Positions 17,231-27,466 are shown, counted from the first letter of the stretch. The stretch: DNA of 64,000 nucleotides from Vibrio sp. DW001 (GCF_029016285.1 NZ_CP091975.1:2418001-2482000); one strand, 5' to 3'. Numbers and translations: made by a program. The notes: generated by a model from the letters alone, not told the origin.

Positions 17231-17632
17231 ATGATTAAGTACGTAGGAAGTACAAAAATAAGAGAGTATCACAAGGCAACTTGTCACTGTGGTTGTATCG
17301 AATTGGAGTTATATCTACCCAATGGAATCGAAAATCCACGGCGTTGTGATTGCTCTATTTGCCGCAGGAAAGGGGCCATCGTCGCGTCTGTTCAATTAGA
17401 TCGAATTAAAATCATCAAAGGTGAGAAGCACCTAAAACTCTATCAGTTTAATACCAAGACAGCGAAGCATTACTTTTGCTCTAATTGTGGTATATACACG
17501 CACCACCAACGACGATCGAATCCAATGGAATACGGCTTTAATACTGGTTGTCTTGAAGGCGTTAACCCTTTTAAACTTGGTGAGATAGTGACGAAAGACG
17601 GAGTCCATCATCCAACAGATCGAGCTAACTGA
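17231..17632 (+). CDS. GFA-family zinc protein (CENP-V/GFA)
   Basis: A 133-residue protein of the glutathione-dependent formaldehyde-activating (Gfa)-like family. Zinc-ligand motifs are in place: ATCHCGCIE, RRCDCSICRRKG and FCSNCGIYTHH. Gfa was described as speeding the formaldehyde-glutathione reaction, but the family is broad and its real activity mostly unproven. AGGAG precedes the ATG at a good distance. The GST gene begins 2 bases after its stop, so the two are one operon and share a glutathione theme. Confidence 0.88.
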   Translation: MIKYVGSTKIREYHKATCHCGCIELELYLPNGIENPRRCDCSICRRKGAIVASVQLDRIKIIKGEKHLKLYQFNTKTAKHYFCSNCGIYTHHQRRSNPMEYGFNTGCLEGVNPFKLGEIVTKDGVHHPTDRAN

Positions 17633-17633
17633 T

Positions 17634-18233
17634 ATGGAAAATGTCATTCTCTACAGTGCCATTGGATCAAATAGTTCAGAGAGAGTTGAATGGGTATTAA
17701 ATTTCAAAGGGATCACTTATTCTCGTGTCGAAGTCGAAAGCTCAGAGCTAAAGACTTCATTTCTAGCCATTAATCCATTCGGTTACGTTCCGGTAATATC
17801 TATCGATGGTTACCTTATTTCGGAATCTATCGCTATTATAGAGTGCGTAGAAGAATTGAACCCATCCCCTTCTATTCTAGGTAAGCATTGGGAAGAAAGC
17901 GCTTCAATACGAGAGATATGTGAATATGTAAACTCAACGATTCATGCTCCGCAGAATCGAACGGTTTTGAGCACCTTGCGACCAGAACTATCAGAATCGG
18001 CCAAGAAAGAATTTAGGGGGAATTGGATGACACATACGTTGGCTATTCTGTCATCAAGGCTTTGGCTCGTTTCAGACTATGCTGTTGGCGGTGATTTTTC
18101 ATTAGCTGATATTTTTGTCGCAACCGTTTATAAAAAAGCACGCCAACATGGCGCAAAGCCAATACGAAAATTTGAACAACATTTAGACTGGTTACGTGGT
18201 CACAAACTGATTGCCGCATCTGAACCAAAATAA
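17634..18233 (+). CDS. Glutathione S-transferase family protein
   Basis: A 199-residue cytosolic GST. The N-terminal thioredoxin-like domain has SAIGSNSSERVEWVLNFKGI (a Ser-rich active-site loop as in zeta and related classes), the cis-Pro of FGYVPVISIDG and SESIAIIECVEE, which binds the gamma-glutamyl group. The helical C-terminal domain includes FSLADIFVATVYKKARQHG with the N-capping Ser/Asp box. Class and substrate are not clear; a zeta-like isomerase or detoxification role is possible. Coupled to the GFA-like gene. Confidence 0.87.
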   Translation: MENVILYSAIGSNSSERVEWVLNFKGITYSRVEVESSELKTSFLAINPFGYVPVISIDGYLISESIAIIECVEELNPSPSILGKHWEESASIREICEYVNSTIHAPQNRTVLSTLRPELSESAKKEFRGNWMTHTLAILSSRLWLVSDYAVGGDFSLADIFVATVYKKARQHGAKPIRKFEQHLDWLRGHKLIAASEPK

Positions 18234-18364
18234 ATACACAGGGTTTTTAACGTTTGCTCCTTCGTGTTATCCCCTGTCGTGAAATAAGATTTCAAAGATA
18301 CCCTGTCAATGTGGCAATTATTACATTAGAGTTATCTTAATCGTATCTACATAAGGCTGCTGGC

Positions 18365-19756
18365 ATGAATTTCGGATTCAATGTAAGAAACGGCGCACTT
18401 GCTGCCACGTTAGCAATTGCGATTCTGTTGGCTCTTTTTCCAGTATCAGGTCAGCCAGCGGGATTCTCCCATAGCGCTGCAGTTGTGTTAATCACCCTCA
18501 TTTTCTGGACTACTGGCATTGTGCCGCCATTTCTTGTCGGGCTTATTTTCTTTGCTCTAGCGACCATTTTTAAACTGATAGAACCCACTCTACTCTTTTC
18601 TGGTTTTGGTTCCACCGCTGTCTGGCTGATCATCTCAGGATTTGTCATTGGGGCTTCTATCTCCTCCACCGGGCTAGGGAAGAGGCTCGCATCAACAATC
18701 GCACCCTATTTAACCGGCAGCTATACTAGGCTGATTGGTGGACTAGTAATGAGTGCGGTACTGCTTGGGTTTATAATGCCTTCATCCGTGGGACGGGCGG
18801 TCGTGTTGGTTCCGATCGGCATGGCGCTCGCTGATAAAGTCGGCTTAGATAAGGGAAGCAATGGACGAATTGGTATCGCCGTCGCTTTGGCTCTCGCCTG
18901 TAATATGCCAAGCTTTGCTGTTTTGCCTGCCAATATACCAAATATGATACTCGCAGGCGCTAGTGAAACTCTTTATGACATTCAGTTTAGTTATACCGAA
19001 TATTTACTGCTCCACTTTCCTGTATTAGGGGTTCTAAAGTCTCTGCTCATCGTCACTTTGGTGTTGAAAATTTTTCCTGATAAAATTTCATCCAATCTCA
19101 CGCCGGCATCTCAAAGTGTAGACGATAATTTTGATATTAAGGCGCAAAAAAAAGTCGGCTTATTACTCGGAATCACGCTTCTATTTTGGGTCACAGACTC
19201 AATACATGGCGTGAATCCAGCGTGGGTTGGTCTGGCAACAGCGATTATTCTTCTCCTGCCAAAAGTAGGCGTAATCCCCCCCAAATCTTTCAACAGTTCC
19301 GTCGACTTTGGTACCGTAGTTTTTGTCTCTGCTGCCCTTGGATTAGGCATGCTAGTAAACGAATCAGGGATAGGCAACTACATGGGGGAAGCGTTTAGTC
19401 AGCTTTTACCTTCCTCATCTTCTGGTTCGTTCCTTGGGTTTATGTCGCTTTCTTTAACATCGGTTGTCACGGGTTTAGTCACCACCATTCCAGGTGTACC
19501 AGCCGTCTTATCCCCTCTCGCGGCGGACTTCTCTCAAGCGACCGGATTCTCAACTACAGCGGTACTGATGACACAAGTATTAGGCTTTTCTACCGTGATA
19601 TTCCCATATCAGGTTGCCCCATTGATCGTTGCGATGCAACTCTCCCAAGAACCCCTAAGTAAGCTAGTTAAAGTAACGTTACCCCTTACTGCGGTAACGA
19701 TAGTTTTTCTGTTCCCGCTTGATTATGTGTGGTGGTGGCTGCTGGGTTGGGTTTGA
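18365..19756 (+). CDS. SLC13/DASS-family anion permease
   Basis: A 463-residue inner-membrane carrier with about a dozen hydrophobic segments, related to the divalent anion:Na+ symporters (SLC13, CitMHS/ArsB superfamily). Recognisable parts are the first Na+/substrate hairpin region IISGFVIGASISSTGLGKRLA with FIMPSSVGRAVVLVPI, and the second copy near LTSVVTGLVTTIPGVPAVLSPLAADFS. Substrates in the family are dicarboxylates, sulfate or sulfonates; this member's substrate cannot be read. AAGG lies 9 bases before the ATG. It is alone, converging with the LysR gene. Confidence 0.85.
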   Translation: MNFGFNVRNGALAATLAIAILLALFPVSGQPAGFSHSAAVVLITLIFWTTGIVPPFLVGLIFFALATIFKLIEPTLLFSGFGSTAVWLIISGFVIGASISSTGLGKRLASTIAPYLTGSYTRLIGGLVMSAVLLGFIMPSSVGRAVVLVPIGMALADKVGLDKGSNGRIGIAVALALACNMPSFAVLPANIPNMILAGASETLYDIQFSYTEYLLLHFPVLGVLKSLLIVTLVLKIFPDKISSNLTPASQSVDDNFDIKAQKKVGLLLGITLLFWVTDSIHGVNPAWVGLATAIILLLPKVGVIPPKSFNSSVDFGTVVFVSAALGLGMLVNESGIGNYMGEAFSQLLPSSSSGSFLGFMSLSLTSVVTGLVTTIPGVPAVLSPLAADFSQATGFSTTAVLMTQVLGFSTVIFPYQVAPLIVAMQLSQEPLSKLVKVTLPLTAVTIVFLFPLDYVWWWLLGWV

Positions 19757-19864
19757 ATAAGGCTCTCTCTTAACATGCCGTTTGTTTTGCCAAAGATAGT
19801 TGATGTAAATGCTCGTGTTTTGTATTGACAGAAACGATGGCTAATCCACCCTTATTTCAATTTA

Positions 19865-20788
19865 TCAATGGTCTTCTCTAACGGCTTTTATTATCCAATC
19901 AACGAATATTTGCACATCCGAACGCATCATCGCTTCTTTTGTAACAACAACATCATATCCGATATCAGGGCTAACCATTTCTTTGAATGGACAAATGAGT
20001 AATCCTGCCTGAAATAAATTTTTCAGAATTGGTTTACTTACTAAAACAAAACCTTGTCCTCCAATAGCCGCTTGTAACGCCTGGTTATATTCACTGAAAT
20101 GAAGCCCTTTACTTGTTGCCATATTTTCCGATCCAAAGTGGGCTAACCAATTCTTCCAAACAAACCATTCTCTACTAGATTCTGCTGCTTCGAGTTGAGT
20201 GGTATCCCAATGAATTAGAGAAGTAGTTAAGAGATCCGATAGCGCTTTGGTGGGCGGGAGAGCATTTGCTACCGCAGGGCTGCACGCTGGCATAATTTGG
20301 TCGTTGATTAATCTATGATGCACTAGATTATCGTGGTTTCGAACACCATAGCGAATAGCTATATCAACATTACTCCGTTCCAAGTCAATCAACTGTGGAG
20401 ATGAATCTATCAGTACTGCGATATCTGGGTAGGCCATCTTAAATTGCGCTAACCGGGGAATAAGCCATGCGCTGGAAAAGGATGGTTCAACAGAGATGAT
20501 AAGCTGCTTTGAACTGCGAAACTCCTGCATCTTATCAACAGAAGATTTCATGTGTTTCATCGCTAAAGAGAGATCGTCCACACCTCTCTCTCCTGCGGAA
20601 GTTAAAACAAGACCTCTACCCTTACGTTTTAACAAAGGCGTGCCAATCAACTGCTCTAGCCGACTAACGAGTTGTTTCACTGCAGCAGGAGTGACTCGCA
20701 ATTCTTCTGCTGCTGAATGGTAATTAAGATGCCTAGCAACGGTTTCAAATGCTCTGAGAGCATTCAATGAAGGAAGTGAATAATGCAT
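19865..20788 (-). CDS. LysR-family regulator, GcvA-like
   Basis: A 307-residue LysR-type regulator that begins LPSLNALRAFETVARHLNYHSAAEELRVTPAAVKQLVSRLE in segments, the GcvA/AmpR-like N-terminal winged helix (residues 5-65). The rest is the periplasmic-binding-like effector domain (EPSFSSAWLIPRLAQFKMAYPDI, NVDIAIRYG). The gene is divergent from an EamA exporter with 155 bases between, the usual position for a LysR protein and its target. The effector is unknown. Confidence 0.9.
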   Translation of the reverse strand: MHYSLPSLNALRAFETVARHLNYHSAAEELRVTPAAVKQLVSRLEQLIGTPLLKRKGRGLVLTSAGERGVDDLSLAMKHMKSSVDKMQEFRSSKQLIISVEPSFSSAWLIPRLAQFKMAYPDIAVLIDSSPQLIDLERSNVDIAIRYGVRNHDNLVHHRLINDQIMPACSPAVANALPPTKALSDLLTTSLIHWDTTQLEAAESSREWFVWKNWLAHFGSENMATSKGLHFSEYNQALQAAIGGQGFVLVSKPILKNLFQAGLLICPFKEMVSPDIGYDVVVTKEAMMRSDVQIFVDWIIKAVREDH

Positions 20789-20943
20789 AATTTTATTTAG
20801 AAAATATTAATAGAGAAAGAATAATAAATGAATTCTGCATCCATAGTAAAGTCGATATAATGGATTATTTGAAGTGATGACCATAGTGTCAAAGGACCTT
20901 CATAATTAACTATTTATTAATAATACGATTCGAGAGGTGCAAT

Positions 20944-21870
20944 ATGATATCACTACGATCACCCAGTTCTGGACTCGCATCTACCGTCGTATTTATTTCC
21001 GCGGCATTCTGGGGCGTTTACTGGATCCCATTAAGGCATTTGGAATCTCAGGGAGTAACGGGAACGTCAGCCATTGCATTATTAACGACTCCCGCTATGT
21101 TGCCTTTGCTGTTGATCGTAGGACTACAATGGAATCGTCATCGAGATTACTTAGGGCGAATGCTACTTATCGGTCTATTTACAGGATTAGGTATTGCTTT
21201 GTATTCATCGGGAGTGATTTACTCCTCTGTCGTGCGAGCCACGCTTCTTTTTTATCTGACACCCGTTTGGGCAACATTAATTGAAATATTCTGGCTAAAA
21301 GAAAAAGCCCATTGGTCTCGTTGGTTAGCCGTTTTGGCTGGACTTTCAGGAATGACGTTGCTTCTTTCTGGTCATGGTTCAGTACAATTGAATATCGGTG
21401 ATTTTTTCGCTTTCTTTTCCGGGATATTTTGGGCAATCGGTGCGGCAATGATTAAGCGCTTTGAACGTGTTCCTTTAGCTGGAATGACGTTATGCCAGTT
21501 CGTTGTCACCGCGCTGGGAGCAATATTTATTGGCTATATTTTGGGGGCCAATAATAACGTAAGTATGGATCAGTTTTTGTCAGTGCTTCCAACAATATCA
21601 TTCGTTTCTATAGTGGTAATGTTGCCAGTTGTACTTGCGATCTTTTGGGCTCAGAAGTTTATTAACCCCGGAAAAGTTGGCCTATTGATGATGTCTGAGG
21701 TGCTTGTTGCCGTTCTCTCTGCAAGTATGTTGTTACCGAATGAACGCATGACGATAATCGAATGGACTGGCGCGATACTGATTATCGGTGCGTGTCTGAT
21801 TGAAGTTCTAATTAGTTTCCAATTAAAGCCTGAGGTAATTTTGATTCAAAACCGCTCTATTGATGATTAA
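20944..21870 (+). CDS. EamA-family (DMT) metabolite exporter
   Basis: A 308-residue inner-membrane protein with ten hydrophobic segments in two EamA repeats: AAFWGVYWIPLRHLESQGVTG near the start and FFSGIFWAIGAAMIKRFE at the middle. Members export amino acids and other metabolites. AGAGGTG precedes the ATG. Divergent from the GcvA-like LysR gene, which probably controls it. The substrate is unknown. Confidence 0.87.
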   Translation: MISLRSPSSGLASTVVFISAAFWGVYWIPLRHLESQGVTGTSAIALLTTPAMLPLLLIVGLQWNRHRDYLGRMLLIGLFTGLGIALYSSGVIYSSVVRATLLFYLTPVWATLIEIFWLKEKAHWSRWLAVLAGLSGMTLLLSGHGSVQLNIGDFFAFFSGIFWAIGAAMIKRFERVPLAGMTLCQFVVTALGAIFIGYILGANNNVSMDQFLSVLPTISFVSIVVMLPVVLAIFWAQKFINPGKVGLLMMSEVLVAVLSASMLLPNERMTIIEWTGAILIIGACLIEVLISFQLKPEVILIQNRSIDD

Positions 21871-21927
21871 TCCTTACGTCGCATCACGATATCGGAATGT
21901 TAAATAACACCCTAAATCACTGTATCC

Positions 21928-22545
21928 CTATAACGTCAATGTATCAGAGAGATAGTCGGTAAAAACTCTAACTTTGACTGGCATATAAGCACGTTCAGGA
22001 AAAACCGCCCAGATACTTTTTTCCGGCATGTTGTATCCTGGTAACAATTGGATGAGCTCAGCACTATTTATATAAGATTTTGCGATAAAATCAGGCAATC
22101 GTCCAACCCCCAAGCCTTGTAAGCATCCTGCTAATATTGCTTCGCTATTATTTACTCTATAATTTCCACGTACGCTGACTCTTTCGATGTAATCATTGTA
22201 TTCGAAAATCCATTCGATCATTTGTCCCGACTGGCTATAAATCAACGCATTGTGCTCAGTCAGATCGATGGGCGTTTTGGGCAAAAATCTTCCATCTAAA
22301 TATGTTTTGGACGCACAAATTAAACTGCGACTAAGCATAAGTTTTCTTGCGATTAAGGATGAATCGGCAAGATTGCCACCACGAATAGCAACATCGAATC
22401 CAACAACAACAATATCCGAGTAACGATCGTCCATAACCATATCGATTTCAACCTGCGGGTACTTCTTCAGAAAACCTAGGATTAAAGGAGCAATTTTCAA
22501 TCGCCCAAAAGACATTGGAACACAAATCTTGAGCTTACCTATTGG
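21928..22545 (-). pseudogene. LysR-family regulator lacking its DNA-binding domain (5'-truncated)
   Basis: The frame encodes only the effector-binding half of a LysR protein. It can be read upstream of the first ATG (22515) through SPIGKLKICVP-MSFGRLKIAPL, the standard hinge after the linker helix of this family, up to about 22545. There the similarity stops and a TGA closes the frame a few codons further. About 90-100 residues with the helix-turn-helix are missing. An internal start at 22515 could give a 195-residue effector-domain protein, but it cannot bind DNA as a LysR protein. The junction touches a second truncated gene on the other strand (22545-22769). Confidence 0.8.
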
Positions 22546-22769
22546 TGAATGTTGTGGAAATGAATCGTCAGTTTTTCAGTTCTATTGCAGGTATGTCTCA
22601 TACCTTTGTTGATATCTGGAATCAAAATGATGTGATTATCTGTAACGGTCAGGTAAGTTACATTAGGAAAGATGGTAGTAAACATTCAGCAAACTTCGCG
22701 ACATTTTTAACTATGAAAGAGGCTTTAATCAGTGATTACAAAATCTATGCTGATGTATCTCAACTATAA
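22545..22769 (+). pseudogene. SnoaL/NTF2-like protein, C-terminal half only
   Basis: About 75 residues that read as the C-terminal half of a small NTF2-like fold protein: NRQFFSSIAGMSHTFVDIW, then VICNGQVSYIRKDG and the closing ISDYKIYADVSQL. In full proteins of about 130-140 residues this follows an N-terminal helix pair and part of the sheet, which are absent. The frame begins at the point where the truncated LysR gene loses its similarity. The two genes would have been divergent neighbours; a deletion took the 5' ends of both together with the promoters between them. Confidence 0.65.
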
Positions 22770-22841
22770 CAATTGACGTATCACGTCACTCATCATTGAT
22801 TTGAGTATTTACGTCTATTCGTCTTCGATTACACAATTAGC

Positions 22842-24506
22842 TTACGGCTTTGCGCGGTTTTTCGGAGGTTTATTATTGGCATGGTCTAAATACTCAACCG
22901 TTGTTTTACCATCCATCGGTTGAGAAAAATAAAAGCCCTGCATACAATGCACATTTTTCTTTCGATAACACGCATTCATATCTGCATTCTCAATGCCTTC
23001 CACTAGAAACTCAACGTCATTTCGTCGGCACATATCGATAAGAAAGCAAACATAGTTCATCGCTTCCTCGTTTTGCATGGCTTTATTTACCGTTTCCTTG
23101 TCGAGTTTGATTTGGTTGATTGGTAAGGAAAATAAATTATTTAAGGTACTGTAACCAGAGCCGAAATCGTCGAGAGAAAGCTTGAATCCAAGCTGTGATA
23201 GTGCAAGCAGCTGCGCGCTAGCCATTGAGCTCGTATCTAAGAATAGCGATTCAGTTATTTCCATAACAATTCGCGATGGTGATATTTGATGTTCCATTGC
23301 GATACTTAACGCTTGCGTAGCAAAACTTATACTCTGTAGTTGAAGAACCGAGACATTCACATTCACACTCACGGTTGAATCGCACGGTAATTCGCTCAAA
23401 AACTGACATGCTTGATTAAACACTTGCCAGCCAAGCTGCACAATTAAATGCTGGGATTCAGCCACAGGAATAAACTCGTCAGGATATATTTCCCCAAGCG
23501 CACTGTTTTCCCATCGGGATAATATTTCTACGCTGCAAGGTTTGTTGGTTTCCACATTGATTATCGGTTGGAACTTAACGGTTAATTCATTATTTCTTAT
23601 TGCGCCCCGCAGTTCTTTTTCAACAAAGAAATACCTAGCCAGTTTTGAATGCTTGTTTTCATCATGAATGGCCCATTTACACTCATTTCCTTTCAAGGCG
23701 TACTCACTCGTTCTTGCGAGGTGCCTTAATATATCTCTAGGTGATTCAGATTGACGCGGCGGTAGCGTCATTATACCGACACGCATATCACACAGATCAA
23801 ACATTGGATTTAGATTTGCTAGATCTTTAGAGTGAGAGAATATCTTGTCACAGATTTCTTCTAATTCATTGCTGTTGAAAGAATGACCAACAATAGAAAC
23901 AAAATTGCCTAGAATGGATTGATATCGATATATAGGGTATATCGATAAATCGTTAAGAGCGTTATAAATACAGCTATAGATCCTATCTAAAACGTCGTAA
24001 CCGTACTGACTTACCAATGTTTTGAGTTTGTTGATATTGAAATAAAATAGAGTACAGGGTGTTTGATTGTCACCAAGTCGATTCATGTCATCTAGCAATT
24101 TTTTATAATGAAAAAAGTGATAACGCGAGGCCACCCAATGTTGGTGACAAATGTGCTTATCCTGATCAAATTTTGCGTAGTATGTTTCTTGTACCCCCTC
24201 AATATAGTATTTTCCCTGATGTACGGCAATTTTACATTGGCAGGTTAGTTCCAAGTACGCCCCATCGATACCTTGCCGACGAAACGTCATCGCTGCTGAA
24301 GGGATTTCAGATGTAAATAATTGAAAGATAACGTTTTCAACGTGCTCTACATCGTCATAGTGAATCTGGGCTAACCACTCTTTATAATGCAGGGTGTGTC
24401 TATAGCTAGAGAGATTTTCGCCAAAATAGATATACCCATCGATATCGATGCAAAAAAACACTGAATCTAGCGAATTCCCTGCGATATTCTCCATAGATTT
24501 AATCAA
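22842..24506 (-). CDS. Cyclic-di-GMP phosphodiesterase: PAS-like, degenerate GGDEF and EAL domains
   Basis: A 554-residue signalling protein without membrane segments. Residues 1-120 look PAS-like (SVFFCIDIDGYIYFGENL and following). Residues 140-285 form a GGDEF fold whose active loop reads QSILGNFVS, so the cyclase motif is lost. Residues 295-545 form an EAL domain with VEILSRW (EIL at 327-329), VMEITES, DDFGSGYS (446-453) and LVEGIE, i.e. the metal and catalytic residues appear kept; hydrolysis of c-di-GMP is likely. It is divergent from the chemoreceptor gene 458 bases away, possibly linked to motility decisions. Confidence 0.87.
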   Translation of the reverse strand: MIKSMENIAGNSLDSVFFCIDIDGYIYFGENLSSYRHTLHYKEWLAQIHYDDVEHVENVIFQLFTSEIPSAAMTFRRQGIDGAYLELTCQCKIAVHQGKYYIEGVQETYYAKFDQDKHICHQHWVASRYHFFHYKKLLDDMNRLGDNQTPCTLFYFNINKLKTLVSQYGYDVLDRIYSCIYNALNDLSIYPIYRYQSILGNFVSIVGHSFNSNELEEICDKIFSHSKDLANLNPMFDLCDMRVGIMTLPPRQSESPRDILRHLARTSEYALKGNECKWAIHDENKHSKLARYFFVEKELRGAIRNNELTVKFQPIINVETNKPCSVEILSRWENSALGEIYPDEFIPVAESQHLIVQLGWQVFNQACQFLSELPCDSTVSVNVNVSVLQLQSISFATQALSIAMEHQISPSRIVMEITESLFLDTSSMASAQLLALSQLGFKLSLDDFGSGYSTLNNLFSLPINQIKLDKETVNKAMQNEEAMNYVCFLIDMCRRNDVEFLVEGIENADMNACYRKKNVHCMQGFYFSQPMDGKTTVEYLDHANNKPPKNRAKP

Positions 24507-24964
24507 TCTCTCATTTTAAAAATAAATCCGCTCACGACAAACTTTTCTGAACGAAAAGCTCACATTAAACATATAGAGTTATAATTAATCATGCAATTAA
24601 TAATAACCAAAGTGTATGTCACATTTTAAAAATATAGATACTTGTCATATGAATCACATCAGTAGACGTATCAAATCAATGTGTCGGCCGTGTTCGTAAA
24701 AATTTCTCTTTAAGCTCAAATCATATTGAAATTCAACTTTTCCCGTCCCGACTTATTGACTAATTAAATCGGTAATGTTCGGTTTTACAAATAGTTAGCG
24801 CATTTTATATTATCTACGCGTATGATTCTGAACTATTGATTTGGCGCTCGAACTCTCGTTCATGACTTCTCGCTATTTTCTAATCGTCTTCAAAATGCTC
24901 GTTGTTAACAACAAGTATTTTATGTTAATTGTTTGCCACTAAATTTGGGTGTGAATTTTAAGAC
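24507..24964. other. 458-bp AT-rich intergenic region between EAL and chemoreceptor genes
   Basis: No coding frame is recognised. It should hold the two divergent promoters. A perfect 12-bp palindrome, GTTGTTAACAAC, lies at 24901-24912, about 50 bases before the chemoreceptor start and could be a regulator site. Confidence 0.45.
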
Positions 24965-26566
24965 ATGAACAAGATAAGAAAAATATTACAATTGGTTGGA
25001 TTTAAAAGCATTCAATCACAACTTTTATCGCTAATTTCAGTATTGGTTTTCTCTGGTTTTATCGCGATGGCTATCATTTATTATGGTATGCAAGCTGATG
25101 CCTCTACGATAAACGTGGCAGGTAGGCAGCGAATGCTCTCTCAGCGAGTGGCTAAAGAAGCACTGCTTATTCAATCTGGCTTAGGTGATATCAAAACTGT
25201 AAAAACAACCATCAAGCAGTTCGACACATCGATGCAGTGGTTAATGGACGGGAATAAGGAGCAGGACATTTCTGTTCCTGCAACGAAAAGTATTGAGCAT
25301 CAACTCAAAAAAGTCGAGCAACTATGGCACGTATACCAACAAGACATCCAAGTGTTGATTGACCGTTCTTCTTCATTATCTGAAGAGAATAAAGCGGAAA
25401 TAATTAATCATATTTTTCAACGATCTCCAGTTATTCTTAAAGAGATGAATAAAGCCGTACAAATGATGGAGGTCGCCAGCAACGTTAATGTACGAAATAA
25501 CATGCAGATATCAATGGCACTTATTTTTTCTTTACTTTTATTATCTGGCTGTTTCTATCTGTACGTAAATCGATTCTTAATGAAGCCTTTACTGCCTTTA
25601 AGAGAGGCATTAAAAATGCTCTCTAAGGGTAACTTAACGGTTTATTTACCTGCAGATGATAGTCAAGATGAAATTGGCATGCTTTACAGAGACTATAACG
25701 ATGTTCTCAAAGACTTTTCTGCCATTTTAGGTAGCGTAGTCCATTCTAGCGAACAGCTTAGTGTGTCCAGTTTACAGCTCAATAAAGCTGCTACTGAAAA
25801 CGCCATCGGTATGGATAAGCAGTATCAAGAAATAGAACTGATTTCCACTGCTATGAATGAAATCACCGCGACCATACAAGAAGTAGCAGTAAGCAGTGCA
25901 AACGCCTCAGATTATACAAACAACGCTGAACTGGAAGCCAATAAAGGCAGAGTTACGGTCAAAGAAGCCGCCTCCACTATTGATGAGCTTAATCAACATG
26001 TTCAATCTGTAGGAGATGTCGTTAATACCCTTAACATGAACAGTTTACAGATCAGTAAAGTTCTTGATGTCATCAATGAAATTGCAGAACAAACCAATTT
26101 ACTGGCACTAAATGCAGCGATAGAAGCCGCACGTGCCGGAGAATCAGGGAGAGGATTTGCTGTTGTGGCTGACGAAGTTCGGGGGTTGGCTGCTAGAACC
26201 GCGAATTCGACCAGCGAAATAAAAACAATGGTAGAGAACCTACAGAGCCAAGCCAGACAATCTGTTAAAGCCATCAACATTAGCCAAGAGAAAGCAACCG
26301 CGGGTGTTGAACATATGAATGAAGCGGACGTTGCGTTAAAACGAATTGTTGAAGCCGTTGTCGCGATCAATGAAATGAACACCCACATTGCAACCGCAAC
26401 AAAAGAAGAGAGTCACGTCGCTAACGATATGAACGAGCGAATCGTACATGTCGCGGATACGTCGAGTAAAACTCGAAATAATGCACTGAATAATCAGGAG
26501 CTTGCAGAACACTTGTCGCAAGTCGGCCAAGTTTTACGCGATGATACAATACGTTTTACGATCTAG
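24965..26566 (+). CDS. Methyl-accepting chemotaxis protein with PilJ/NarX-type sensor domain
   Basis: A 533-residue transmembrane chemoreceptor. TM1 is at about 18-38 ([18 protein letters not shown]), the periplasmic part carries the PilJ/NarX-like motif [18 protein letters not shown], which in NarX and McpN binds nitrate, and TM2 is at about 180-200. A HAMP domain follows ([19 protein letters not shown]) and then the long coiled-coil signalling domain with the conserved tip [20 protein letters not shown] and [15 protein letters not shown]. There is no C-terminal CheR/CheB pentapeptide. The P-box-like arginine segment suggests nitrate or a similar anion as ligand (family knowledge plus inference). 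Confidence 0.92.
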   Translation: MNKIRKILQLVGFKSIQSQLLSLISVLVFSGFIAMAIIYYGMQADASTINVAGRQRMLSQRVAKEALLIQSGLGDIKTVKTTIKQFDTSMQWLMDGNKEQDISVPATKSIEHQLKKVEQLWHVYQQDIQVLIDRSSSLSEENKAEIINHIFQRSPVILKEMNKAVQMMEVASNVNVRNNMQISMALIFSLLLLSGCFYLYVNRFLMKPLLPLREALKMLSKGNLTVYLPADDSQDEIGMLYRDYNDVLKDFSAILGSVVHSSEQLSVSSLQLNKAATENAIGMDKQYQEIELISTAMNEITATIQEVAVSSANASDYTNNAELEANKGRVTVKEAASTIDELNQHVQSVGDVVNTLNMNSLQISKVLDVINEIAEQTNLLALNAAIEAARAGESGRGFAVVADEVRGLAARTANSTSEIKTMVENLQSQARQSVKAINISQEKATAGVEHMNEADVALKRIVEAVVAINEMNTHIATATKEESHVANDMNERIVHVADTSSKTRNNALNNQELAEHLSQVGQVLRDDTIRFTI

Positions 26567-26619
26567 TATTGAATAACCAACGCTCTTCGATATTCAAACA
26601 TACTGCTAATCAGTCCTTC

Positions 26620-26659
26620 ACTAAGGCTAACATTTTTCACTTCAATGTTAGCCTTAGTA
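26620..26659 (+). terminator. Hairpin after the chemoreceptor gene
   Basis: ACTAAGGCTAACATT and its complement AATGTTAGCCTTAGT enclose about ten bases, 53 bases after the stop. The T-rich tail is interrupted (TATCTTTATTT), so termination is likely but not ideal. Confidence 0.65.
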
Positions 26660-26827
26660 TCTTTATTTCTCTAAGATTTCAAAACATGGCACGGGCTATT
26701 TTTGTCACAGAAAAAATATATATATCAGATTGTTTAACCTTACGTCGCTAACTAGAAAAAGAGCTGGGAGAAGACTTCAGGATATGTAATTATTAGTATC
26801 ACAATAGCAATAGATATCAGCAAAATT

Positions 26828-27466
26828 ATGGCCAGTGAGAACATCATCGATTTTTGGCATTCTAAAGTAACCAAACATAAGAATGTCTATGTGGTACCCG
26901 ATGGCTGTCAGGACGTAATTTTTAGCCTACAAAAAAATCGTCCCCCTCAGATTTATCTCTCTCCTCTTTATCTCCAAACTATCAACGTAGAAATGGAACC
27001 AGAGACAGAAATGATGGGGTTTCGTCTTAAGCCAGGTTGTGAAATTAAACAATTGGACAAGTCGGGGTTGCTGTCATCTCTTCACTCAACAAGTAAACTA
27101 ACCGACCAAATAGAAAACGCAACACATACCAATGAGAATATATCTGAGGTATTAAATTGTATTAAACAACATGGCACCAGTATTCAACACTGTGCCAATC
27201 AATTAGGCGTTAGTTCCAGAACATTACAACGAGTGATTTCACGCAACACCCCACGCAGTCCGTCATTTTGGCTACGCTTAGCAAGAGCCAGACAGAGCGC
27301 AAAAACGCTGGTTGACGGTGGTACTTTTACAGAAGTAGCTTATCAATACCAATATACCGATCAGTCACATATGTGCAGAGAGATCAAACATTGGTTTGGT
27401 GTCACTCCCTCAGAGTTACTCAAACGGCACGACCTGATCTCTCAACTGTTCTGGCAAGCGTATTAG
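26828..27466 (+). CDS. AraC-family regulator with short N-terminal sensor domain
   Basis: A 212-residue regulator. The C-terminal AraC helix-turn-helix pair is visible from about residue 115: IQHCANQLGVSSRTLQRVISR, then FTEVAYQYQYTDQSHMCREIKHWFGVTPSEL. The N-terminal part (VYVVPDGCQDVIFSLQKN, MMGFRLKPGCEI) resembles the small domain found in many AraC regulators next to enzymes of unknown type. No strong ribosome site precedes the ATG. Its stop overlaps the convergent VOC gene by four bases; co-regulation of that enzyme is plausible but not shown. Confidence 0.85.
   Translation: MASENIIDFWHSKVTKHKNVYVVPDGCQDVIFSLQKNRPPQIYLSPLYLQTINVEMEPETEMMGFRLKPGCEIKQLDKSGLLSSLHSTSKLTDQIENATHTNENISEVLNCIKQHGTSIQHCANQLGVSSRTLQRVISRNTPRSPSFWLRLARARQSAKTLVDGGTFTEVAYQYQYTDQSHMCREIKHWFGVTPSELLKRHDLISQLFWQAY

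Noticed and set aside
23850..23920. Active diguanylate cyclase in the EAL protein
   Set aside because: The GGDEF loop reads SILGNF; metal and substrate residues are lost, so only the EAL half is called active.
26569..26751. 60-codon frame after the chemoreceptor
   Set aside because: It spans the terminator hairpin, has no ribosome site and no recognisable motif.
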